From Tissierellaceae bacterium (GTDB lineage: Bacteria > Bacillota > Clostridia > Tissierellales > Tissierellaceae): a stretch of DNA of 31,094 bases. The notes beneath the pieces were generated by a model. The model made no database searches. It saw nothing but the letters and a program-made list of their open reading frames with translations, and was not told the DNA's origin. Within the stretch, counting starts at the first letter, position 1. Each line of letters begins with the position of its first letter. Where the stretch lies: contig JALNZV010000021.1 in NCBI GenBank assembly GCA_023229175.1, forward strand, positions 1 to 31,094. Direction: 5' to 3'. A program made the translations under genes and the position numbers. Positions 15,145 to 22,769 of the stretch are shown piece by piece.

Positions 15145-16674
15145 ATGTCCGAATATATAGTAGAAATGAGAAATATAACTAAAAGATTTCCCGGTATAGT
15201 TGCAAATGACGATATAACTATCCAAATTAAAAAAGGTGAAATATATGCCTTGTTAGGTGAAAACGGTGCTGGAAAATCCACTTTGATGAGTATGCTCTTT
15301 GGCATGTATGAGCCAGATGAGGGAGAGATTTGGATAAGGGGAGAGAAGGTAAATATTGATTCGCCAAATTTTGCAACTAAATTGAACATTGGCATGGTAC
15401 ATCAGCATTTTAAGCTAGTTGAGAACTATACCATAGCCGAAAATATTATCCTTGGCATAGAGCCAATAAAAAAATATCTAGGATTATTTTCCCATGTGGA
15501 TTTAAAAGGAGCTACTGAAAATATAGCTCGGCTTTCAAGAAAATATGGGTTAGAGGTTGATCCTTCCAAAAAAATCGAAGATATTAATGTGTCTATGCAG
15601 CAAAGGGTAGAAATACTAAAAATGCTTTACAGGGAAGCTGAGATTTTAATATTTGACGAGCCAACGGCAGTTTTAACTCCTCAAGAAATAGATTTTCTTT
15701 TGGAAATCATCGAAGAGCTGAAAAGGGGCGGTAAGACGATTATATTAATCACCCATAAACTTGAGGAGATAAAGCGAATTGCACATAGGTGTGCTATTTT
15801 GCGAAAGGGGCAATTAGTCGATGTATTAGATGTAAAAAATACGGCTACGAGAGAAATGGCAAATCTAATGGTAGGAAGAGAGGTCTCGTTTAAGACGGAG
15901 AAAAAAGGGGCATGCTTCCAAGATGTGGTACTTGAGGTAAGAAATCTATCAATTAAAAATAATGACGATTTTGATGTAGTAAAGGACGTGTCATTTAAGG
16001 TTCACGGTGGAGAGGTGTTTGCAATTGCGGGAGTTTCTGGCAATGGACAAGTCGAAATCGCCGATGCCATTGCGGGACTAACAGATATATTTCAAGGTGA
16101 AGTCTTGCTAAATGGCAAGGATATAAGCAACTACAGCATAAGAAAAAGGACTGTAGAAGGTATATCGTATATTCCAGAAGATAGACAGACCTATGGTTTG
16201 ATATTGGATTTTTCTTTGGCAGAAAACCTTGCGTTAAAGGAATATTACAAGGAGCCATTTAACCACAATGGCCTCTTAAATAGAAATGTAATCAATGAAT
16301 ATGGAGAAGGCTTAATCCATAAATACGACATAAGAAGCAGCCAAGGAATTAAGACTCAGGTTCGACAAATGAGCGGTGGCAATCAGCAAAAAGCCATTAT
16401 TGGAAGGGAAATTGAGCTTAAATCCTCATTAATGATATTTGTGCAGCCTACTAGGGGATTAGATATAGGGGCTATTGAAAACATTCAAAGGATGATTATA
16501 GAGGAAAGGGACAAGGGCAAGGCAATTCTTTTAATTTCATTGGAACTTGATGAGATAATGAATATAGCTGATACCATTGGTGTCATATATAATGGAGAAA
16601 TCCAAAAGATTGCATCTGCCGACGCATTGACAACCAATGAAGTTGGGGAGTTTATGATGGGGGTTACGGCATGA
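15145..16674 (+). CDS. Nucleoside ABC transporter, tandem ATP-binding protein
   Basis: Two ABC domains in one 509-residue chain, as in RbsA-like and BMP-linked nucleoside importers. The first half has Walker A LLGENGAGKSTL (about 34-45), Q-loop region MVHQHFKL, a signature VSMQQRVEIL, Walker B ILIFDEPTAVLTP, and the switch His in ITHKLEEI. The second half has a degenerate Walker A (AGVSGNGQVEIA), an intact signature MSGGNQQKAIIGRE and FVQPTRGLDIGA, the usual arrangement in this family. Oddity: the first signature reads INVSMQQR where LSVGMQQR or LSVGEQQR is common, so its Gly is replaced by Ser. Start 15145 has AAGGAGA 6 nt upstream. It overlaps the next gene by 4 nt (ATGA). Confidence 0.93.
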   Translation: MSEYIVEMRNITKRFPGIVANDDITIQIKKGEIYALLGENGAGKSTLMSMLFGMYEPDEGEIWIRGEKVNIDSPNFATKLNIGMVHQHFKLVENYTIAENIILGIEPIKKYLGLFSHVDLKGATENIARLSRKYGLEVDPSKKIEDINVSMQQRVEILKMLYREAEILIFDEPTAVLTPQEIDFLLEIIEELKRGGKTIILITHKLEEIKRIAHRCAILRKGQLVDVLDVKNTATREMANLMVGREVSFKTEKKGACFQDVVLEVRNLSIKNNDDFDVVKDVSFKVHGGEVFAIAGVSGNGQVEIADAIAGLTDIFQGEVLLNGKDISNYSIRKRTVEGISYIPEDRQTYGLILDFSLAENLALKEYYKEPFNHNGLLNRNVINEYGEGLIHKYDIRSSQGIKTQVRQMSGGNQQKAIIGREIELKSSLMIFVQPTRGLDIGAIENIQRMIIEERDKGKAILLISLELDEIMNIADTIGVIYNGEIQKIASADALTTNEVGEFMMGVTA

Positions 16675-17843
16675 GGGAGGTTAAGGTTGTAGAAAAAGAC
16701 AAGAAAAATCATTTTACGGGCTTCGTTTTAAAACTATTGGGCAATGAGAAGTGGCAGTTTCTAACTATTCCTATTTTTTTAATAGCTTTAAGTTTTGTCG
16801 TCGCCTCGGTTATTATTTTAATTCTGGGGAAAAACCCTTTGATGGCATTTTTTAACTTGATGCAGGGAGCGGGCATTATGCCAAAGCCTTCTTATGCAGG
16901 GTACAAAAGTATTCTTACCGATTTTCTAACTTTGCTAAACTTCATGACTCCTATGATATTTGCATCCTTGGCTGTTGCCGTTGCATTAAAAGGGGGATTA
17001 TTTAACATTGGTGTGTCGGGACAAATGCTGCTCGGGGGATATTTAGCAACAGTACTAGTGGGGTATAGTGGACTAAATGCCTTTGTTGCAAAACCTCTAG
17101 TTCTAATTATCGGCATATTGGGCGGTGCAATGTTAGGGGGTGTAGTTGGATTTTTAAAGCATAAATTCAATATAAATGAAGTTGTATCCTCTATTATGTT
17201 TAATTATATCATCCAATATGTACTGAGCTTTTTTATTCATACAAAATATATAGATCCTGTATCTAGGCAGTCAAAATATATAAATTCTGCTGCCAGACTG
17301 ACATTAGTAAATGTAGAAAGATTTGGACTAAAAATGGACTTGCCCCTTGGTTTTATCATGGCTATAGTCTTATCAATAGGTATAAAACTTTTCTTAGACA
17401 AATCGAGGGTTGGATTTGAAATAAAGGCAGTAGGTGCCAATCCAAAGGGAGCTAGATATGCAGGAATAAATGTAGGAAAGACTATGATAACTACTATGGC
17501 ACTATCGGGAGCCTTTGCAGGGATTGCAGGAGCAACATATTATTTAGGATATTTCGCATCTATTCAGCCCAGGGTATTGCCGAGTATGGGGTTTGATGCC
17601 ATTGCTGTGGCATTGCTAGGAAATAATAATCCCTATGGAATTTTAGCTTCCTCATTTATAATATCTATAATAGAAAAAGGCAGCACTTACATGAGTTCAA
17701 TAGCAGGGGTCAGGCAGGAAATTGCTTCTGTGATTACAGGTCTAATTTTGCTATTTAGTGCTACAAATGTGTATATTCAACATAAGATTAGGACTACTAA
17801 GGAAAAGTACAAATACAATATGGGAAAGGAGCTGGAGGAATAA
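16671..17843 (+). CDS. Nucleoside ABC transporter permease 1
   Basis: The 390-residue integral membrane protein has about nine or ten hydrophobic segments and matches the YufP/NupP type of BPD_transp_2 permeases: GGLFNIGVSGQMLLGGYLAT, HKFNINEVVSSIMFNYI, VGFEIKAVGANPKGARYAGIN and MALSGAFAGIAGA. These are conserved loops that contact the ATPase. It overlaps the ATPase gene by 4 nt and the second permease gene by 1 nt, so translation is coupled. It is the larger of the two permease subunits, as usual, and carries a longer N-terminal cytoplasmic lead with KKNHF. Confidence 0.93.
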   Translation: MREVKVVEKDKKNHFTGFVLKLLGNEKWQFLTIPIFLIALSFVVASVIILILGKNPLMAFFNLMQGAGIMPKPSYAGYKSILTDFLTLLNFMTPMIFASLAVAVALKGGLFNIGVSGQMLLGGYLATVLVGYSGLNAFVAKPLVLIIGILGGAMLGGVVGFLKHKFNINEVVSSIMFNYIIQYVLSFFIHTKYIDPVSRQSKYINSAARLTLVNVERFGLKMDLPLGFIMAIVLSIGIKLFLDKSRVGFEIKAVGANPKGARYAGINVGKTMITTMALSGAFAGIAGATYYLGYFASIQPRVLPSMGFDAIAVALLGNNNPYGILASSFIISIIEKGSTYMSSIAGVRQEIASVITGLILLFSATNVYIQHKIRTTKEKYKYNMGKELEE

Positions 17844-18802
17844 TGGATACACTGATTATAGACGGATTGTCCTTTGCTTTGCCGCTATTTATTATGTCAA
17901 TTGGCGGAATTTATAGCGAGAGAAGCGGAATAACTAATTTAGCTATTGAAGGTTTACAGGGCTTTGGTGCATTTTTTGGGGCTTTATCCGTTGTTTTATT
18001 GTCCCATTTTTTTAATATTCCCATACAAAAGCTATTTTATCTGGCTCTTTTGTTGTCTATGGTGGGCGGTATGATATTTTCCTTGTTGCATGGGCTTCTC
18101 TCTATAAAGTTTAAAGCAAATCAGGTAATAAGCGGCGTCGTCATAAACATACTTGCCATGGCAGTAACGGTTTTTTTGACAACACAAATAAATAACATGG
18201 TATTTGGTGCCATGTCTGATAAATTTCAAATCGGTACATCACAAAGATTTACCATACCTCTGCTGTCTAAAATACCTATATTAGGGGCTATATTTAAAAA
18301 CATATATCCTTTTGAAATAGTTATTGTATTTATGGCAATTTTTGCATATTATGTTTTTTATAAAACTAGGTTTGGCCTAAGACTTAGGGCCTGCGGCGAC
18401 AATCCACATTCAGTAGATGCAGCAGGGGTAGAGGTGTCCAAGGTGCAGTTTAAGGCAGTTATGATTTCAGGAGCTTTGTCAGGCTTAGGAGGTATTTCCT
18501 TTGCTTATTCTATTTCCACGAACTTTTCCCCAGCCATATATATGGGATACGGGTATCTAGCCATAGCAGCATTGATTTTTGGAAACTGGGAGATTTTGCC
18601 TACATTTGGCGCTTGCCTATTATTTGGATTTGCTAGGGCAGGGGGCTACTATATGGGACAGTTACTTAAACTCCCTAGTACCTTTTCAGATTTGATAATG
18701 ACACTACCATATGTCCTTACATTACTTTTATTAATCTTTTTCTCGAAGACAAATAGAGCACCTAGAGCTTTAGGCGAGATTTACGACAAGGGCAAGAGAT
18801 AA
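17843..18802 (+). CDS. Nucleoside ABC transporter permease 2
   Basis: The 319-residue membrane protein is the YufQ/NupQ partner. It has about eight or nine hydrophobic segments and the conserved loops GIYSERSGITNLAIEGLQGF, FKANQVISGVVINILAM, TRFGLRLRACGDNPHSVDAAG and MISGALSGLGG. Its start ATG shares one base with the stop of permease 1. With the lipoprotein, tandem ATPase and permease 1 it completes an importer; no subunit is missing. Confidence 0.93.
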   Translation: MDTLIIDGLSFALPLFIMSIGGIYSERSGITNLAIEGLQGFGAFFGALSVVLLSHFFNIPIQKLFYLALLLSMVGGMIFSLLHGLLSIKFKANQVISGVVINILAMAVTVFLTTQINNMVFGAMSDKFQIGTSQRFTIPLLSKIPILGAIFKNIYPFEIVIVFMAIFAYYVFYKTRFGLRLRACGDNPHSVDAAGVEVSKVQFKAVMISGALSGLGGISFAYSISTNFSPAIYMGYGYLAIAALIFGNWEILPTFGACLLFGFARAGGYYMGQLLKLPSTFSDLIMTLPYVLTLLLLIFFSKTNRAPRALGEIYDKGKR

Positions 18803-18818
18803 ACACAGGAGGTTAAAC

Positions 18819-19478
18819 ATGATATTATTGGAAGAAAGAAAACAAATTGTAGAATACGGAAAGAAATTAATTGAAACGGGATTGACAAAGGGTACTGGAG
18901 GTAATTTAAGCATTTTCAATAGGAAAGAAAATTTGATGGCCATCTCTCCTTCAGGTATCGATTATTTTAAAATCAAACCAGAAGATGTAGTGGTTCTGGA
19001 TTTAGATGGAAATGTGGTCGATGGTGATAAAAAGCCATCTTCAGAACTGGAAATGCACAGTATATTCTATAGAAAAAGAAACGATATAGATGCTATAATT
19101 CATACCCATACTGTATTTGCCACTACTCTGTCCTGCTTGAACATTTCCCTCCCGCCAGTTCACTATTTAGTAGCTTTGGCTGGATTAGATGTGAGATGTG
19201 CTAGATATGCCACCTTTGGGACAAGGGAGTTGGCAGAAAATGCCTTTGAGTCGATGGTGGATAGAAATGCAGTACTGCTGGCTAATCACGGATTATTGGC
19301 TGGGGCCAAGGATCTAGCCAATGCCCTTAATATTACAGAAGAAATAGAATACTGTGCTGAACTGTATTATAGGGCAAAATCCATTGGAGAACCGGTGATA
19401 TTGCCAGAGGAGGAAATGAAACTGATGTTGAATAAATTTAAAACTTACGGGCAGGTGAATGTAAATGAAAGAGATTAG
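18819..19478 (+). CDS. Class II aldolase, fuculose-phosphate type (likely 5-deoxyribulose-1-P / methylthioribulose-1-P aldolase)
   Basis: The 219-residue zinc aldolase has the phosphate loop TKGTGGNLS (23-31), catalytic Glu in SSELEMH (E76) and zinc ligands H95, H97 (HTH) and H157 (NHG). The E76-to-H95 spacing (19) equals FucA Glu73-His92. This supports an aldolase and argues against the related dehydratase MtnB, whose catalytic Glu follows the HTH motif. The next two genes are MtnA and an MTAP-family phosphorylase, so it should cleave 5-deoxyribulose-1-phosphate or 5-methylthioribulose-1-phosphate to DHAP plus acetaldehyde or 2-(methylthio)acetaldehyde (the DHAP shunt known from Rhodospirillum rubrum and some E. 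coli; DrdA in Bacillus). GGAGG precedes the ATG, and the gene overlaps mtnA by 14 nt. Confidence 0.88.
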   Translation: MILLEERKQIVEYGKKLIETGLTKGTGGNLSIFNRKENLMAISPSGIDYFKIKPEDVVVLDLDGNVVDGDKKPSSELEMHSIFYRKRNDIDAIIHTHTVFATTLSCLNISLPPVHYLVALAGLDVRCARYATFGTRELAENAFESMVDRNAVLLANHGLLAGAKDLANALNITEEIEYCAELYYRAKSIGEPVILPEEEMKLMLNKFKTYGQVNVNERD

Positions 19479-20505
19479 GACAATAGAATTTAAAGACGAT
19501 ATATTGTATTTAATAGATCAAAGAAAATTGCCGGGGAAATATGAGATATTTCAGTGCAGAGATTATAGAGATGTGGATTTTGCTATAAAGGATATGGTAG
19601 TTAGGGGGGCGCCAGCCATTGGAGCTACAGCAGCTTATGGGGTAGTTTTGGCGGCAAGGGAATTTTTAACGGAGGAGAAGGATTCCTTTTTTACAAAAAT
19701 GGAAGAGGCCCTAAACACGCTGAATAATTCAAGACCTACGGCAGTAAATTTAATGTGGGCTATTAAAAGGATGAAAGACTTAATTGAAGAAAATAAGGAA
19801 TTATCTGTAGAGTCCATTTATGAAGAAATAAAAAAAGAGGCAGATATAATATTCACCGAAGATATTGAAACCAATAAGTCCATGGCAAAACATGGCAATG
19901 AAATCATAGGGAAAGGATATACCATATTGACTCACTGCAATACAGGTGCCTTGGCAACTGTAGGATATGGGACAGCCCTAGGGGTTGTAAGGGAGGCCCA
20001 CTATACAGGAAAGGACATATTCGTATATGCCGATGAAACTAGGCCTAGGCTACAGGGGGGAAGGCTAACAGCTTGGGAGCTGGTTCAAGAAGAGATACCC
20101 TCAAAGTTAATAGCAGATAACGTGGCAGCTACGCTGATTAGGGATGGAGAGATAGACGTGATTCTAGTAGGAGCGGATAGAATAGCTACCAATGGAGATA
20201 CGGCAAATAAAATAGGTACCTTTATGCTTTCAGTAATCGCCAAGGCATATAATGTGCCTTTCTATATAGTAGCACCGACAACGACCATAGATTTTGATAT
20301 TGAAACGGGAAAAGAAATAGAAATAGAAGAAAGGGACGCATCTGAAGTAACCCATATCGATGGAGTTAGAATAGCTCCTGAGGGGATAGAGGTGTATAAT
20401 CCTGCTTTTGACGTGACGCCATGGGAGAACATAAGCGGTATTATTACAGAAAAAGGAATTGTCAGGGCACCCTATAAAGAAAACATTTTAAGCCTAAGGA
20501 GGTAA
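19465..20505 (+). CDS. mtnA: S-methyl-5-thioribose-1-phosphate isomerase (MtnA family)
   Basis: Converts the aldose methylthioribose-1-P (and, in DHAP-shunt clusters, 5-deoxyribose-1-P) into the ketose. The 346-residue protein shows MVVRGAPAIGATAAYG (about 44-59), SRPTAVNLMWAI, the catalytic Cys in LTHCNTGALATVGYGTA (C158), DETRPRLQGGRLTAWEL, and the catalytic Asp in VGADRIATNGDTANKIGT (D238). These distinguish MtnA from the eIF2B regulatory subunits. No mtnK, mtnB or mtnC/D genes are nearby, so the ketose product is expected to go to the upstream aldolase, not into the full methionine salvage cycle. ATG 19465 lies inside the aldolase 3' end with AGGTGAAT just before it. Confidence 0.94.
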   Translation: MKEIRTIEFKDDILYLIDQRKLPGKYEIFQCRDYRDVDFAIKDMVVRGAPAIGATAAYGVVLAAREFLTEEKDSFFTKMEEALNTLNNSRPTAVNLMWAIKRMKDLIEENKELSVESIYEEIKKEADIIFTEDIETNKSMAKHGNEIIGKGYTILTHCNTGALATVGYGTALGVVREAHYTGKDIFVYADETRPRLQGGRLTAWELVQEEIPSKLIADNVAATLIRDGEIDVILVGADRIATNGDTANKIGTFMLSVIAKAYNVPFYIVAPTTTIDFDIETGKEIEIEERDASEVTHIDGVRIAPEGIEVYNPAFDVTPWENISGIITEKGIVRAPYKENILSLRR

Positions 20506-20515
20506 GGTAGAGAAT

Positions 20516-21280
20516 ATGAAAGCGATAATAGGAGGTACTGGCGTATATAATGCCAGTAGCAGCAATGAGATAAAAAAGGTAAGCACTAAATACGGAGATG
20601 TAGAACTGGATATCGTAAATATACATGGGGAAGATATTGTATTTCTCGCTAGGCATGGGAAAGGACATTCTGTACCACCTCATTTAATAAATTACAGGGC
20701 AAATATGATGGCCTTGAAAAAATTGGGAGTGAATTATATTTACGCGACAGCAGCAGTAGGCTCTTCCAACGAAAAATATGCACCTGGGGATATTGTAGTC
20801 ATAAAAGACTTTCTAGACTTTACAAAATCTAGACCTGTAACATTTTACGAGGGTGGAGATGAGCCCGTAAAACACGTAGATATGAGTGATCCATATTGCA
20901 AAAATATGAGGGAGAAGTTTTATGAAAAGGCCAAGATAATGGGACTTTCGATTAAAGGAGATGCAGTATATGTTTGTACAGAAGGTCCACGTTTTGAAAC
21001 AGCTAAGGAAATTCAGATGTTTAGAAATCTAGGTGGAGATGTAGTGGGTATGACAACGGTGCCAGAGGTAATCCTGGCAAAAGAACTGGGGATGTGCTAT
21101 TCAACTATTGGCATAATAACTAATTGGTGCACGGGAATTAAGGACGATATATCTATACACGACATACAAGCTTCTATAAATAAGAATAAGGAAAAGATGA
21201 CAAATGTATTTATAGAAGTATTTAAAGAAGGCTTAGATCAAGAAAACTGCAACTGTAAGAACTCAATAATTGAATTATAA
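20516..21280 (+). CDS. MTAP-family nucleoside phosphorylase (MTA/5'-deoxyadenosine or MTI/6-oxopurine type)
   Basis: The 254-residue protein has family motifs GGTGVY (6-11), the phosphate site FLARHGKGHSVPPHLINYRAN (43-63), FLDFTKSRPVTFYEG (99-113), CTEGPRFETAKEIQMFRNLG (154-173) and GMTTVPEVILAKELGMCYSTIG. It splits a 5'-modified nucleoside with phosphate into base and the 1-phosphate sugar used by MtnA. The base-recognition loop reads ITNWCTGI (N203), whereas human-type MTAP has TDYDCW with Asp contacting adenine N6/N7. Asp-to-Asn in this place is associated with 6-oxopurine specificity, as in methylthioinosine phosphorylases, so the enzyme may act on MTI or 5'-deoxyinosine. No deaminase gene is in the window. 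The 11-nt gap to mtnA and strong AAGGAGG show the operon continues. Confidence 0.88.
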   Translation: MKAIIGGTGVYNASSSNEIKKVSTKYGDVELDIVNIHGEDIVFLARHGKGHSVPPHLINYRANMMALKKLGVNYIYATAAVGSSNEKYAPGDIVVIKDFLDFTKSRPVTFYEGGDEPVKHVDMSDPYCKNMREKFYEKAKIMGLSIKGDAVYVCTEGPRFETAKEIQMFRNLGGDVVGMTTVPEVILAKELGMCYSTIGIITNWCTGIKDDISIHDIQASINKNKEKMTNVFIEVFKEGLDQENCNCKNSIIEL

Positions 21281-21297
21281 ATTGGACAGGTGATAAA

Positions 21298-22488
21298 ATG
21301 GATGAAAATATTAAATACGGTTTCGATACTAGGACTATCCACGGAGGTGCCAAGGGAAAGAATCCAAATAATGCCCTAAACCCTCCTATATTTCAAACTT
21401 CTACATTTGTGTTTAACGACATAGAACATGCTAACAAGGTGATGAGCTTCGAATCTGATGATTATGTATATACGAGGGGAAACAATCCTACCCTAAGACT
21501 TTTTGAAAATAGGATGGCGGAATTAGAATATGGAAAGGGTGCTGTTGCCTTTTCCTCTGGCATGGCGGCTATCAGCTCTACCATATTATCTATGCTTAAA
21601 CCAGGGGATACTGTTATTGTACACAAGACCTTATACGGTTCATCCTATAGTGTGGCCACAGAGTTATTGCCGAGATATGGTATGAATTCTAAAGTTGTGG
21701 ACCTCACGAGTTTATCTGAATTAGAAAAGGCCATTGATAAATCAGTTAAATTGATATTTTTTGAAACTCCGTCAAATCCTAATCTATCTATTATCGATAT
21801 AGAAAAGGTATCGTCCATGGCAAAGGCAAATGGCATAAAAGTCCTTGTGGACAATACCTTTGCCTCTCCATACTTCCAAAGCCCTCTATTATTAGGGGCA
21901 GATGTGGTGGTTCACAGTGCGACAAAGTATATAGGGGGTCACGGGGATGTAGTGGGAGGCGTAGCCATATCCAAAGACCTAGACTATATTCACTATTTAA
22001 AATTTGGATATATGTGTGAGCTAGGTGGGGTCATGAGTCCTTTTGATGGCTGGTTGCTCCTTAGAGGATTGAAAACCCTAGGTATTAGGATGAGGCAGCA
22101 TGAAAAAAATGCAATGGATGTAGCCAAGTTTTTAAATGGACATTCACAAATCAACTCAGTCTATTATCCAGGACTTAAAGATTTTAAAGGTCACGAAATA
22201 GCCAGAAAACAAATGAGAGGTTTCGGAGCAATGATTAGCTTTGAAGTTAAAGGAGGTTTAGAGGCAGCCATAGACTTTGTTGAAGGATTAAAACTTGCAA
22301 AGATTGCTGTAAGCCTAGGAGATTGCGAAACTTTAGTACAGTTACCTGCGGCCATCACCCACAGAGGATACCCCAGGGAAAAGCTGGCAGAGTTTGGATT
22401 GACAGAAAGCATGGTAAGGATATCTGTGGGACTTGAGGACAGTGAAGATATAATAAGGGACATAGATATGGCCTTAGATTCTATATAG
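21298..22488 (+). CDS. Methionine gamma-lyase-like PLP enzyme (Cys/Met metabolism family)
   Basis: The 396-residue trans-sulfuration enzyme has the PLP lysine in HSATKYIGGHGDVVGG (K210), VDNTFASPY (D186), YTRGNNPT (58-65) and FSSGMAA (85-91). The KYxxGHGD sequence and the C-terminal SLGDCETLVQLPAAITH, VRISVGLED are most like methionine gamma-lyase (methionine to methanethiol, 2-oxobutyrate and ammonia). However, the residue matching the lyase's Cys116 is Ser (LYGSSY, S115), so cystathionine gamma-lyase or O-acetylhomoserine sulfhydrylase activity is also possible. It is last in the salvage operon (17 nt after the phosphorylase, AGGTGAT before ATG), followed by a terminator. It links nucleoside salvage to methionine or methanethiol sulfur. 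Confidence 0.85.
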   Translation: MDENIKYGFDTRTIHGGAKGKNPNNALNPPIFQTSTFVFNDIEHANKVMSFESDDYVYTRGNNPTLRLFENRMAELEYGKGAVAFSSGMAAISSTILSMLKPGDTVIVHKTLYGSSYSVATELLPRYGMNSKVVDLTSLSELEKAIDKSVKLIFFETPSNPNLSIIDIEKVSSMAKANGIKVLVDNTFASPYFQSPLLLGADVVVHSATKYIGGHGDVVGGVAISKDLDYIHYLKFGYMCELGGVMSPFDGWLLLRGLKTLGIRMRQHEKNAMDVAKFLNGHSQINSVYYPGLKDFKGHEIARKQMRGFGAMISFEVKGGLEAAIDFVEGLKLAKIAVSLGDCETLVQLPAAITHRGYPREKLAEFGLTESMVRISVGLEDSEDIIRDIDMALDSI

Positions 22489-22492
22489 AAGG

Positions 22493-22529
22493 AAAAGAAC
22501 CATAGACATAAATTCTATGGTTCTTTTTG
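22493..22529 (+). terminator. Terminator of the salvage operon
   Basis: Perfect 14-bp stem (22493-22506 with 22514-22527, 7-nt loop) ending in TTTTT, 4 nt after the stop codon of the PLP enzyme gene. Confidence 0.88.
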
Positions 22530-22540
22530 TCCAAAATACT

Positions 22541-22569
22541 ATTTCAATCCGCACTATTAATATAGTGGC
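22541..22569 (-). repeat. Orphan, diverged CRISPR-like repeat upstream of cas3
   Basis: Read on the minus strand this 29-nt element has a 6-bp palindromic stem (CACTAT/ATAGTG, loop ATTA) and ends CGGATTGAAAT, like the array repeat at 31062-31094 (stem CGCTTCC/GGAAGCG, end TGGATTGAAGT). Directly upstream on the same strand is ATGTAGCTG, identical to the 9 nt that cross the leader-repeat junction of the array (31054-31062). Only one copy is present; no second repeat is seen before the salvage-operon terminator. The stem differs from the array repeat but keeps its pairing. Confidence 0.6.
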
Positions 22570-22575
22570 AGCTAC

Positions 22576-22584
22576 ATTATATCA
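22576..22584 (-). promoter_or_regulatory. Extended -10 facing the orphan repeat
   Basis: TGATATAAT on the minus strand ends 6 nt before the orphan repeat; transcription would start about at the repeat. No good -35 is seen. It overlaps the leader-end motif and diverges from the cas promoter. Confidence 0.4.
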
Positions 22585-22668
22585 TAAAATGATAAATAAA
22601 TTGATTACATTCTTTTCCAAGTGGTAAATATTTTTGATATATGTTTTCAAAAAAGTTTATAAAAGTGC

Positions 22669-22697
22669 TTGCTAAATAATTATTATTATTGTATACT
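22669..22697 (+). promoter_or_regulatory. Promoter of the cas operon
   Basis: TTGCTA (22669-22674) and TATACT (22692-22697) with a 17-nt AT-only spacer apart from its last G. It lies 72 nt before the cas3 ATG. The rest of the 22489-22769 gap holds the terminator and orphan repeat. Confidence 0.65.
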
Positions 22698-22769
22698 TAC
22701 TATAACAAGTTTTAGTGTTCTTTTTATACAATATACTGAATTAATAAATTAATTTAGGAGGAAGAAGTT

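Noticed and set aside
18819..19478. MtnB (methylthioribulose-1-phosphate dehydratase) instead of an aldolase
   Set aside because: The catalytic Glu is in SSE before the HTH zinc motif with FucA spacing, not after it as in MtnB; mtnC/mtnD/mtnK are also absent nearby.
22541..22569. Simple second terminator of the salvage operon
   Set aside because: The stem is short and AT-rich without a T-run, and a strong terminator already lies just upstream; the repeat end ATTGAAAT and shared leader motif fit a CRISPR repeat better.
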